The notes below the pieces were generated by a model, which was given only the letters and a program-made list of their open reading frames with translations, was not told where the DNA came from and made no database searches. Position numbers and translations under genes: made by a program. From Pseudomonadota bacterium (lineage in GTDB: Bacteria > Pseudomonadota > Alphaproteobacteria > Kiloniellales > J153), in contig JACZWN010000074.1 of assembly GCA_022572105.1 (NCBI GenBank), positions 1 to 14,450 of the forward strand: 14,450 nucleotides of DNA. The letters are read 5' to 3'. This document shows, piece by piece, positions 5,930-11,872 of the stretch; position 1 is the stretch's first letter; the number at the start of each line of letters is the position of its first letter.

Positions 5930-6361
5930 ATGCGGCCTTACCCGGAGCACCGTCACCGGATTCTGTTTCAGTCCTTCGCCGTGCTGCTCGCGGTGCTGCT
6001 CGCAGCCTGCGGGACGACCGGCCCCGCCTACCAGGCGCCCGGTCCCGACGTGGCCGCCACGGTCGACATGACCCCGGCGCTGACCTTTGAGCCGGCCGAG
6101 ATCACGATCCGGGTCGGCGACAAGGTGGAATGGCGCAACCGGACCCTGCTCACCCACACGGTCACCGCGGACGCCCGGATCACCGCCGATGCCTCGAACA
6201 TCGAGCTGCCCGAGGGCGCCCGCCCCTTCAACTCGGCGGCGATCCCGGCCGGGCAGGTCTTCCGCCACACCTTCACCGTGCCCGGGACCTACCGCTACCT
6301 CTGCCTGCCCCACGCCGGCCAGAAGATGTTCGGCACCGTGATCGTCGAGCCGGAAACGTAA
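5930..6361 (+). CDS. Lipoprotein cupredoxin (plastocyanin/azurin-like blue copper protein)
   Basis: A 143-aa secreted electron carrier. The start ATG 5930 follows AGGGAGGAAG. Residues 1-26 form a basic then hydrophobic signal ending in the lipobox LLAAC, so Cys27 should be lipidated and the protein anchored in a membrane facing the periplasm. The cupredoxin domain spans about 45-141. The type 1 copper ligands are all visible: His76 in THTVTA, then Cys125, His128 and Met133 in YLCLPHAGQKM, with the plastocyanin-like spacing C-x2-H-x4-M. It probably passes electrons between periplasmic redox proteins; the partner is not shown by the context. It is monocistronic, with an inverted repeat downstream. 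Confidence 0.93.
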   Translation: MRPYPEHRHRILFQSFAVLLAVLLAACGTTGPAYQAPGPDVAATVDMTPALTFEPAEITIRVGDKVEWRNRTLLTHTVTADARITADASNIELPEGARPFNSAAIPAGQVFRHTFTVPGTYRYLCLPHAGQKMFGTVIVEPET

Positions 6362-6427
6362 GCCGTGGGCGATTCGGCAAAGCGCGCCTAGCCGCGGAAG
6401 GGCTCGAGCAGGCTCCAGGCGCCGATG

Positions 6428-6513
6428 GCGCCCTCACCCTCCCGCTGGCGCGGGTCCTTCCCTCTCTCCCCTGGCCAGGAGGAGAGAATCAAACCCTCCA
6501 GTGGAGGGTTTGA
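6428..6513. repeat. Palindromic intergenic element, possible bidirectional terminator
   Basis: Between the convergent cupredoxin and cyclophilin-like genes lies a C-rich palindromic segment (6428-6486: CCCTCACCCTCCCGCTGGCG and a near-mirror CTCTCCCCTGGCCAGGAGGAGAG split by one base) and then a perfect palindrome at 6489-6513 with 12-bp arms around one G (arm TCAAACCCTCCA). The first part resembles dispersed REP-like repeats common in GC-rich alphaproteobacteria. The second can fold as a strong stem on either strand, with T residues in its 3' arm, which suits transcription ending from both sides. Confidence 0.55.
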
Positions 6514-6558
6514 TGGGTGCGGGGGCGACCGAAGGCGCACAAGGCCCAGCACCGCTCA

Positions 6559-6942
6559 TCAGGCCTCCGCCAGCGCCTCGACCGTGACCGGGTCGCCGTC
6601 GCCGACGGCGGCGAGGTCGCGCACGTCGCCGAGCGCGCGCGCCCAGATGTTGGTCGGCGCGGCCAGGCGGATCTCGTCGCCCCGGGAAATGGGCGTGCGG
6701 CCGAAGCCGATGGCGATGGAATCGCCCTCGACCCAGAAGGCGATCTCGCCGGCCGCGACCACGGCGCGCGCGTCGGCCTCGCGTTCGACCGAGACCGGGG
6801 TCGAGAAATAGACCTCCTCGCCCCAGGTGCTGGCGCGGGCGGTGAACGGCACCGCGTCCAGGATCGCCGCCGCCGTGGGCGTGTCGAGGGTCTCGACCTC
6901 CAGGATCACGCTGCCGCAGGTGATGCGCAGGCGCTGGGTCAT
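6559..6942 (-). CDS. Cyclophilin-like fold protein (PF04126 type)
   Basis: A 127-aa protein of the bacterial/archaeal cyclophilin-like family. Recognisable family features are LRITCGSVILEVETLDTPTA at the start, then NTWG-like STWGEEVYF (38-46), a central GEIAFW.EGDSIAIGFG and SRGDEIRLAAPTNI near 90. Members share the cyclophilin barrel, but their catalytic role is unproven, so no prolyl isomerase activity is claimed. It is the last gene of a minus-strand set; its ATG lies 9 bases after a 20-codon maleate-isomerase remnant, so it was probably co-transcribed with that enzyme before its loss. The ribosome site is weak, in keeping with coupled translation. Confidence 0.8.
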   Translation of the reverse strand: MTQRLRITCGSVILEVETLDTPTAAAILDAVPFTARASTWGEEVYFSTPVSVEREADARAVVAAGEIAFWVEGDSIAIGFGRTPISRGDEIRLAAPTNIWARALGDVRDLAAVGDGDPVTVEALAEA

Positions 6943-6951
6943 CGTTCGGCG

Positions 6952-7014
6952 CTAGCTCCGCGCGCGCAGGCGGTTGAACTCCGGCGCCATGACCGAGTTG
7001 CCGGTCGGCACCAT
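6952..7014 (-). pseudogene. N-terminal stub of a maleate isomerase/Asp-Glu racemase family gene
   Basis: A 20-codon frame starts at ATG 7014-7012, overlapping the stop of the AhpD-like gene as TGATG, and ends at TAG 6952. It reads MVPTGNSVMAPEFNRL. The in-frame codons just upstream, which are shared with the AhpD-like tail, read RIAL. RIALMVPTGNSVMAPEF matches the N-terminus of maleate cis-trans isomerase/arylmalonate decarboxylase-like proteins (RIGLIVPSSNTVMEPEF type), which are normally about 240-250 aa and have a catalytic Cys near residue 80. All of that is missing. An internal deletion that kept the flanking genes intact explains it. Confidence 0.6.
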
Positions 7015-7619
7015 CAGGGCGATGCGGCCGCGCCGTCCGCGTGCTCGGGCAGGTCCTCGCGCTTGGCGCCGCGCGACAGCATGTCCTCGATCACGCCCTC
7101 CTCCATGCCGATCTGGAGCGCGTCGTTGAAGCGGTTGAAGAAACCGCAGAGCGACGTGCGCAAGGTCAACTCGACGATCTCGGCCTCGCTGAAATGTTTT
7201 TTCAGCTCGTCGAAGATGGCGTCGCGCAGGTACTGGGGCTTGGTGGTGACCTGGACCGCGTAGTCGCGCACCAGCTTGTCGACCGCGTCCAGGCCCGGGC
7301 AGTCGGGCTCCAGAATGTTCGCCACGGTTTCCGGGCCTAAGCCCTGGTCCACCAGGCGCGGCGTGTGGTGGGCCACGCAGTAGGTGCATTCGTTGAGCTT
7401 GGACACCACGACCAGCACGATCTCCAGGTAGCGCTTGGGCAGGAGCGCCTCGTCGGCCAGGTCGAGCAACAGCCCCATGATGTGTTTGAGCGCCGGCGGG
7501 CGGTGGGCGAAGACCTTGACCTGGTTGAGGAACGGCCCGTACTCGGCGGCGAAGCGCGCGTAGGTCGGGCGCACCTCCTCGGGGACCTCGTGGATTTCCA
7601 CGTCGCGCACGCGGGCCAT
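7014..7619 (-). CDS. AhpD-like/carboxymuconolactone decarboxylase family peroxidase-related protein
   Basis: A 201-aa helical protein of the AhpD-like family. It has the full AhpD catalytic set: Glu66, then Cys78, Cys81 and His85 in ECTYCVAHH (C-x2-C-x3-H, with Glu 12 residues before the first Cys as in AhpD). It therefore probably acts as a thiol-disulfide peroxidase partner and not as a true gamma-carboxymuconolactone decarboxylase. ATG 7619 has GAGGAG upstream; that ribosome site overlaps the stop codon of the 22-codon ORF before it. The last residues (ADGAAASP) look unrelated to the family and overlap the maleate-isomerase stub, so the C-terminus may have been altered by the deletion there. 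Confidence 0.85.
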   Translation of the reverse strand: MARVRDVEIHEVPEEVRPTYARFAAEYGPFLNQVKVFAHRPPALKHIMGLLLDLADEALLPKRYLEIVLVVVSKLNECTYCVAHHTPRLVDQGLGPETVANILEPDCPGLDAVDKLVRDYAVQVTTKPQYLRDAIFDELKKHFSEAEIVELTLRTSLCGFFNRFNDALQIGMEEGVIEDMLSRGAKREDLPEHADGAAASP

Positions 7620-7631
7620 GGTCGATGCTCC

Positions 7632-7700
7632 TCAAGTCGTCGCGGTGACCGCCGCGATGGCGGCCGCGAAGGTGCGGCGGTGCAGTCGAATCTCGGGCAT
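7632..7700 (-). CDS. 22-aa ORF with twin-arginine signal-like sequence (leader or truncated gene)
   Basis: ATG 7700 to TGA 7632 encodes a peptide beginning MPEIRLHRRTFAAAIAAV, then threonine/alanine and stop. RRTF followed by an alanine-rich hydrophobic run resembles the start of a Tat signal peptide cut off before the cleavage site. GAGGG lies 11 bases upstream of the ATG. Its stop codon overlaps the GAGGAG ribosome site of the AhpD-like gene (TGAGGAG), so translation of the two would be coupled. It may be the stub of a lost exported protein, in line with the other stub in this operon, or a leader peptide. Expression is unproven. Confidence 0.4.
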   Translation of the reverse strand: MPEIRLHRRTFAAAIAAVTATT

Positions 7701-7802
7701 ATCCCGCGCGCCCTCATGCCCCGTTTTCGATCTCCTTGCCCCGCCCGGCTCTCCCTGGTCAATAACCATAGCGGGTTGCGGCGCGTTGCAAAAGCGCCGG
7801 GC

Positions 7803-7834
7803 CGCGCCCCGTCCGTGGCTTCGGGCGGGGCGCG
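7803..7834. other. 13-bp hairpin in the sirtuin upstream region
   Basis: Arms 7803-7815 (CGCGCCCCGTCCG) and 7822-7834 (CGGGCGGGGCGCG) pair over 13 bp with one G-U and a 6-base loop. No T-tract follows on either strand, so it is not a standard terminator. It could lie in the sirtuin 5' leader. Confidence 0.5.
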
Positions 7835-7921
7835 CGGATTGGACCCTTGCAATTGGCCGCCATGGCCGCACCATGGGGGCACGAGACGCCCCTCCCGGAC
7901 CTAACGTCAAGGATCCCATCC

Positions 7922-8683
7922 ATGATCGCCGGTGATTCAGCGATCCAGCGATTGCGGGAGATGCTGGCGGCCAGCCGCCGCGGCGTCGTCTTTACCGGGG
8001 CCGGGATCAGCACGGAGTCGGGCATCCCGGATTTCCGCAGCCCGGGCGGCATCTGGTCCAAATACCGCCCCATCGAATTCGGCGAGTTCATGGCCTCGGA
8101 GCAGGCGCGGCGCGCGTACTGGCGGCGCAAGTTCGCGACCCACGATGCCGTGGCGAAGGCCCGGCCCAATCGGGGCCATCTGGCCGTCGCCGAGCTCGTC
8201 AAGCAGGGCAAGGTCGCCGCCGTGATCACCCAGAACATAGACGGGCTCCATCAGGCCTCGGGCGTGCCCACGGACCGGGTGATCGAACTCCACGGCAACA
8301 CGACCTATGCCCACTGCCTCGACTGCGCGAAGGCGTACGACCTCGACCCGATCCGGGACGCCTTCCTGGCCGACGAGACGTTGCCCGTTTGCGCGGCTTG
8401 CGGCGGCACGGTCAAGACCGCGACCATCTCCTTCGGCCAGGCGATGCCCGAGGCGGAGATGGAGCGCGCCAGGGAGGAGACCCTCGGCTGTGATCTGTTT
8501 CTCGCCGTCGGCTCGTCCCTCGTGGTCTATCCGGCGGCCGGCTTCCCCGCTCTGGCGAAAGACGGCGGGGCCGGGCTGGTCATCATCAATCGGGAGCCGA
8601 CCGGCCTCGACGCCCTGGCCGACCTGGTCATCAACGCCGAAATCGGACCGATCCTGGGCGCCGCCCTGAATCTGCCGGGTTGA
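7922..8683 (+). CDS. NAD-dependent protein deacylase, Sir2 family
   Basis: A 253-aa sirtuin that removes acyl groups from lysines using NAD+, yielding nicotinamide. All hallmarks are present: GAGISTESGIPDFRSPGGIW (26-45), QNIDGLH (104-110), the catalytic His124 in ELHGN, two zinc Cys pairs (Cys132/Cys135 and Cys157/Cys160) and GSSLVVYPAAGFP toward the end. AYWRRK (65-70) contains a Tyr-x2-Arg that may correspond to the acyl-selective motif of SIRT5/CobB-type enzymes, which would favour succinyl or malonyl lysine; this needs an alignment. I start at ATG 7922, which has AAGGA 8 bases upstream and begins just before the conserved domain. It converges on the tacAT-like pair. Confidence 0.93.
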   Translation: MIAGDSAIQRLREMLAASRRGVVFTGAGISTESGIPDFRSPGGIWSKYRPIEFGEFMASEQARRAYWRRKFATHDAVAKARPNRGHLAVAELVKQGKVAAVITQNIDGLHQASGVPTDRVIELHGNTTYAHCLDCAKAYDLDPIRDAFLADETLPVCAACGGTVKTATISFGQAMPEAEMERAREETLGCDLFLAVGSSLVVYPAAGFPALAKDGGAGLVIINREPTGLDALADLVINAEIGPILGAALNLPG

Positions 8684-8721
8684 CAACCTGCCGGGCTGGA
8701 CGCGCGAGACGAGGATCAGTG

Positions 8722-9285
8722 TCACTCGGCCCACGGCGTCAAGGCGTCGCGGATGGTTTGGACGGGCAGGAACATGCGCAAGGGCTGCGACGGGAAAGGG
8801 ATAAAACCAAAGGCCTGGTAAAAACTTCGGCGCCTTTCCATCGCGTTCGCGTCGCCGTCATCGAGAATGTCGAGCACCACCGCGAAGATGCCGATCTCGC
8901 CGGAGATCCCCGCGACCCGTTTCAGCGCGTCGGCGAGCAGGATACGGCCGAGACCTTGACCCCGCGCGGCGACGTCGACGGCGATCATCGACAGATAGGC
9001 CGCACCGACCTGGCCGTGGCGCGGCGCCCGTTTTTGCAGGGCCTCGGGCAGGTCGCCGGTTTCGATCGCGTGAGCGTTGATGGCATAGTATCCGAGGACC
9101 CTCCGTTCGGCGGGCCCCACGGCGACCCAGATCCGCGTGAAATCGCCCTTCTGGTGCTTCCTTGCGGTGCGCTTGAGAAAGTTGTCGATCTGGTCCACGC
9201 CGCAGGAAAAAGCCGTCCGATCATGACCCTTGGGATCGAACGCCTCTATCTTGAACCGCGCTTCGCGCGCGGCCTCATTGGTCAT
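8722..9285 (-). CDS. GNAT acetyltransferase toxin, TacT type
   Basis: A 187-aa GNAT enzyme. Known TacT toxins acetylate the amino group of charged elongator tRNAs and stop translation. Features seen: FSCGVDQIDNFLKRTARKH (26-44), the core strand LSMIAVDVAARGQGLGRILL (acetyl-CoA loop RGQGLG at 109-114) and SFYQAFGF with the likely catalytic Tyr156. ATG 9285 overlaps the antitoxin stop by 11 bases (ATGACCAATGA), the usual coupling in this toxin class. Upstream in-frame codons inside the antitoxin gene are ignored. It converges on the sirtuin gene with about 38 bases between the stops. The pairing with DUF1778 makes the toxin role likely. Confidence 0.88.
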   Translation of the reverse strand: MTNEAAREARFKIEAFDPKGHDRTAFSCGVDQIDNFLKRTARKHQKGDFTRIWVAVGPAERRVLGYYAINAHAIETGDLPEALQKRAPRHGQVGAAYLSMIAVDVAARGQGLGRILLADALKRVAGISGEIGIFAVVLDILDDGDANAMERRRSFYQAFGFIPFPSQPLRMFLPVQTIRDALTPWAE

Positions 9286-9586
9286 CGATAATGCGGCGGT
9301 CGCGCATCTGGACGGCCTCGCGTAGCGCCTCTGTCGGGGCGGCCGGCGCCTCGAGGGCGGCAAGGAAGACGTCCCGGTCCTCTGCGCTCAGGACGGTCCT
9401 TTCGTGCGCGGCGATAGCTTCCAGCGCCCGTTCGTAGGCGGCGCCGGTGACGAACGCGGTCTCATCGACCCCCATGAGCGCGGCCGCCTTCTGAATCGCC
9501 GCTTTGACGTGCGGCTTGGTGCGCTGCTCCATGCGCGCCGACTTCGGCTCGTCCAGTGCCTGCGTCGCGTCGTGGAATGGAAGCAT
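9275..9586 (-). CDS. DUF1778 antitoxin, TacA type
   Basis: A 103-aa antitoxin. An N-terminal ribbon-helix-helix-like segment (about 20-60: RTKPHVKAAIQKAAALMG, then ETAFVTGAAYERALEAI) would bind the operator. The C-terminal part, LSAEDRDVFLAALEAPAAPTEAL, is the conserved toxin-wrapping segment of DUF1778. The first 18 residues are longer than usual for the family, and a start at the internal ATG (Met19) is possible, but GGAGGG sits perfectly before ATG 9586. It is the first gene of the operon, preceded by a good sigma-70-like promoter in an AT-rich leader. Autorepression by the complex is expected from the family. Confidence 0.88.
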   Translation of the reverse strand: MLPFHDATQALDEPKSARMEQRTKPHVKAAIQKAAALMGVDETAFVTGAAYERALEAIAAHERTVLSAEDRDVFLAALEAPAAPTEALREAVQMRDRRIIDDQ

Positions 9587-9618
9587 GGTTGCCCTCCGTA
9601 GCGAGAGAACTTCCGCCC

Positions 9619-9647
9619 AACGTACGGTAATTCGCCGGACATTTCAA
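9619..9647 (-). promoter_or_regulatory. Promoter of the tacAT-like operon
   Basis: Minus-strand TTGAAA (plus 9642-9647), a 17-base spacer and TACGTT (plus 9619-9624) give a near-consensus promoter with a leader of about 25 bases. CGTACG at 9621-9626 overlaps the -10 and is palindromic, a plausible core of the antitoxin operator. The surrounding 9600-9700 is markedly AT-richer than its neighbours. Confidence 0.6.
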
Positions 9648-9790
9648 GAAAAATGGCCGAAAAAAGTAAATGAATGGTGAATTCAATGACTTATGCCGAG
9701 AACCAGCCGGCACCCATCTCGTCAACGCGCCTCACGCCGCCTGGAATTTCTCCTCCGCCATGACGCTCCGCGGTCGGCGCCCGGCACGGT

Positions 9791-10714
9791 TCAGGCCTCG
9801 GCCAGGTCGTAATTCACCGGCGTCGCGTAGGCCGGGTCGTCGTGCAGGTCCCAGTACATGTCCTTGAGCCGGAGCGTGACCGGCCCGGGCTCGCCGTTGC
9901 CGATGGCCGTATCGTCGACGCGCCTCACCGGCATGATGCCGCCGGCGGTCGAGGTCAAAAAGACCTCGTCGGCGGCGCGCAAGTCGGTCGCCGTGATGCG
10001 CCCGGCGCGCGCCTCGATGTTGAGCCGCTCCGACAGCTCGTAGACGGTCTTGCGCGTGATCCCTTCGAGCGCGCCGGCGTCGGGCGAGACCAGGACCCCG
10101 CCGGTCAGCGCGAAGATGTTCCAGCCGCGGCCCTCGGCGACCAAGCCGTCGCGGTCGAGCAGCACGGCATAGCGGGCGTCGCGGTCGTAGGCCTCGAAGA
10201 CGGCGCGCACGAAGTCGAGGCGGCCGAAGTTCTTCACCGTCGGGTCGACCGCCTCGCTCGGGATGCGGATGGTCTGGGCGACGATGATGTCGCAGCCGCG
10301 CTCCAACTCCTCGTCCGGGACGATCCCGTAATAGGGCAGGGCCCAGGCGATGAGCCGGTTCTTGCAGCTGCGCAGGTCCTTGTGGCCGCTCGCCGGCGTG
10401 CCGCGGGTGGCGATGAACGTCACCATGGCGTCCCGGAGCCCGGCCCGCGCCACGCAGCGGTGCAGCACCTCGGCCACCGCGTCGCGGCCGTGGCCCAGGG
10501 TGTCGTAGCGCCGTGCCGCCAGCGAGCGCTCCCAGCGGTCCAGGTGGTCCTCGAGGCGGAAGAAGGCGCCGTTGCGCACGTGCACCGCGTCGTAGCACAT
10601 GTCGGACAGCTGGAAGCCCATGTCGGTGACCGGCAGGCGCAGCTCGGCCATGGGCGAATATTCGCCGTCGATGAAGCCGACCCCGGCGCTGCCGTAGGCG
10701 CTCGGCTCCGTCAT
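9791..10714 (-). CDS. Class IV PLP-dependent aminotransferase
   Basis: A 307-aa fold-type IV aminotransferase, the group that holds BCAT, D-amino acid transaminase and (R)-selective amine transaminases. The PLP lysine is Lys161 in DPTVKNFGRLDFVRA, Glu194 in EGRGWNIF contacts the pyridine nitrogen, and STAGGIMPV (255-263) binds phosphate. The N-terminal segment SDMCYDAVHVRNGAFFRLEDHLDR and VKNF..LD..RA..EAYD resemble the (R)-amine transaminase-like branch more than IlvE, but the substrate cannot be assigned. I start at ATG 10714 (GAGG just upstream, family-like MTEPSAYG); ATG 10729 and TTG 10738 are alternatives adding 5 or 8 residues. It appears to be a single gene, upstream of the tacAT-like pair. 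Confidence 0.88.
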   Translation of the reverse strand: MTEPSAYGSAGVGFIDGEYSPMAELRLPVTDMGFQLSDMCYDAVHVRNGAFFRLEDHLDRWERSLAARRYDTLGHGRDAVAEVLHRCVARAGLRDAMVTFIATRGTPASGHKDLRSCKNRLIAWALPYYGIVPDEELERGCDIIVAQTIRIPSEAVDPTVKNFGRLDFVRAVFEAYDRDARYAVLLDRDGLVAEGRGWNIFALTGGVLVSPDAGALEGITRKTVYELSERLNIEARAGRITATDLRAADEVFLTSTAGGIMPVRRVDDTAIGNGEPGPVTLRLKDMYWDLHDDPAYATPVNYDLAEA

Positions 10715-10875
10715 CCCGGCCTCGGCCATCTCCCGCAATCCTGATTGCTTCGGGCTATCCGCTGGGCGAAGACCTTAGCCGGTTCCGGCGCGGCCCAAAA
10801 GCCTCCGCGGGCCGCCCCCGGCCGCCATCCGGCGGCAGGCTTAGGATCGAACCAAAACGCCTGTGATGAGGACCC

Positions 10876-10918
10876 GCCCTACTCCATCCGGAACCGCTCC
10901 TCCGGCATGAGGCCGCGG
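10876..10918. repeat. 43-bp direct repeat, copy A (3' end of livM-like gene)
   Basis: Identical over 43 bases to 11830-11872, in the same orientation, 954 bp apart. It covers the last 12-13 codons and stop of a livM-like frame on the minus strand (RGLMPEERFRME, stop TAG at 10879-10881). Together with copy B it brackets hicAB. Confidence 0.95.
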
Positions 10919-10986
10919 GGACGGAAGCGGAGCACCAGGATCAGCGTCACGCCGATCAGGATGATGCGGATGGCCAGAGGCACGGG
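10879..10986 (-). pseudogene. 3' fragment of a branched-chain amino acid ABC permease gene (livM-like)
   Basis: A frame that continues past the hicB stop encodes, in its last 35 codons, PLAIRIILIGVTLILVLRF followed by RPRGLMPEERFRME and TAG. A final transmembrane helix and RPxGL(M/L)PEE is how LivM-type permeases end. The rest of the permease (about 280 residues) is absent; upstream of the fragment is hicB. It has no start codon of its own and is dead. Confidence 0.72.
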
Positions 10987-11008
10987 CGAGACAATTTGGC
11001 GCCACACC

Positions 11009-11467
11009 TTAGGCCGACTTGCTCTCGGGCGTGGGGGCACGCAGGTGCAGCTCCAGGCGGCCTCCGGTGGCGCGGATCGCATCGGCCAGGCGGTCGAGGC
11101 GGCTGGCATGGCGCGGGTCGAGCAGGCGGCGCACCGCTTTCTCGTCACAGCCCAGGCGCTTCGCCAGAGCGACGTTGCTCAGGCCGGCCGCACGTTGCGA
11201 GACGTAGAGTGCTAGTTTGGCCGCCGTTTGGGCCGGCGGGGCGACCAAGCGCTCGCCGCGCCGGGCGGGTGAGGGCGGCGGCACGTCTTGAGACCGGGTA
11301 ATGCGGTAGGACAGTGCCACGTCGAGACAGTCGCTCGCCTCGGCCAGGGCCTCATCGAGGTTGTCGCCGGAAGTGAGCGCCTCGGGCAGGTCGCGGAAAC
11401 CGACCGCGACCGAACCGTCCGCCTCAACGGTAAAACGGGCGGGATAGGCGACTCGGGATACGGCCAT
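11009..11467 (-). CDS. hicB: HicB-type antitoxin with C-terminal HTH
   Basis: A 152-aa antitoxin. The N-terminal HicB domain (about 6-54: YPARFTVEADGSVAVGFRDL, then EALTSGDNLDEALAEASDCL) has the degenerate RNase H-like pattern that caps HicA. The C-terminal region (about 80-140: AAKLALYVSQRAAGLSNVAL, then AKRLGCDEKAVRRLLD) is a helix-turn-helix that would bind the hicAB promoter. ATG 11467 has a strong GAGGAGGAG site. It is the second gene, 30 bases after hicA, the common order for hicAB. The TAA at 11009 is followed within about 25 bases by the livM remnant, so the right end of the cassette sits inside former permease sequence. Confidence 0.9.
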   Translation of the reverse strand: MAVSRVAYPARFTVEADGSVAVGFRDLPEALTSGDNLDEALAEASDCLDVALSYRITRSQDVPPPSPARRGERLVAPPAQTAAKLALYVSQRAAGLSNVALAKRLGCDEKAVRRLLDPRHASRLDRLADAIRATGGRLELHLRAPTPESKSA

Positions 11468-11497
11468 GGTTTTTTCTCCTCCTCGAATACGGCAAGG

Positions 11498-11707
11498 TCA
11501 ATTCAGGTCATCCAGCTTCAGGCCCAATTGCTTGAGCATGGCGTGCAAGGTGCCGCGGGACAACTCGCCCTTGCGCACCGTGGTGAGCCGGTTCCCGAAG
11601 CGCAACATGGCGTGGCTTCCCTTGCCATGCGAGTTATCGACCGCAACCGTCACGCCGCGTTTCCTGCCGAGCTTCCTGACCTTGCGGATGAACTCAGTGC
11701 CTTCCAC
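11498..11707 (-). CDS. hicA: HicA-type mRNA interferase toxin
   Basis: A 69-aa dsRBD-like RNase toxin that cleaves mRNA when HicB is lost. The essential GSH motif is present (GKGSHAML, His32), preceded by EFIRKVRKLG and followed by the basic strand TVRKGELSRGTLHAMLKQLG that is typical of the family. The start is a GTG at 11707 just before EGTEF, chosen because the family begins there; a TTG at 11743 in the same frame would add 12 residues. The gene precedes hicB and is more AT-rich at its 5' end, with repeated CGGACATAT elements upstream. Confidence 0.9.
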   Translation of the reverse strand: MEGTEFIRKVRKLGRKRGVTVAVDNSHGKGSHAMLRFGNRLTTVRKGELSRGTLHAMLKQLGLKLDDLN

Positions 11708-11719
11708 GAAGCCCAATCT

Positions 11720-11768
11720 CGGACATATATTCCCGATAATCAAGCAAGAAATCGGACATATTCGTCCG
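11720..11768. promoter_or_regulatory. Candidate HicB operator
   Basis: The inverted repeat CGGAC-ATATTC-GTCCG (11753-11768) and a second half-site-like copy, CGGACATATATTCCCG (11720-11735), lie directly upstream of hicA in an AT-rich stretch. Two phased sites upstream of a HicB with an HTH domain suit autorepression. The -35/-10 pair is not certain. Confidence 0.5.
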
Positions 11769-11829
11769 AGGTTTTCTTGTATCTCGAATACCGTTGCGCT
11801 CGGCTGGTGCCCAACCAGGAAGGCTTGGA

Positions 11830-11872
11830 GCCCTACTCCATCCGGAACCGCTCCTCCGGCATGAGGCCGCGG
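11830..11872. repeat. 43-bp direct repeat, copy B (3' end of livM-like gene)
   Basis: Perfect match to 10876-10918. The stop TAG lies at 11833-11835 on the minus strand. Sequence diverges immediately on both sides: at the left, 11829 against 10875; at the right, after the CCGCGG at 11867-11872. Confidence 0.95.

Larger units (their letters stand above)
7620..7921. other. Divergent region between the AhpD-like gene and the sirtuin
   Basis: It contains the 22-codon ORF at 7632-7700, a less GC-rich segment (about 7745-7790, including CAATAACCATAG) likely to hold promoter elements, and the strong hairpin at 7803-7834. No longer gene is supported. Confidence 0.55.

Noticed and set aside
9732..9761. 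9-codon minus-strand ORF (MAEEKFQAA) after the aminotransferase
   Set aside because: Too short to identify. It may be another gene stub, but no similarity can be claimed.
11694..11759. 21-codon minus-strand ORF overlapping the hicA start
   Set aside because: It begins MSDFLLDYREY and overlaps the presumed operator. Possibly a leader, but no ribosome site or family supports it.
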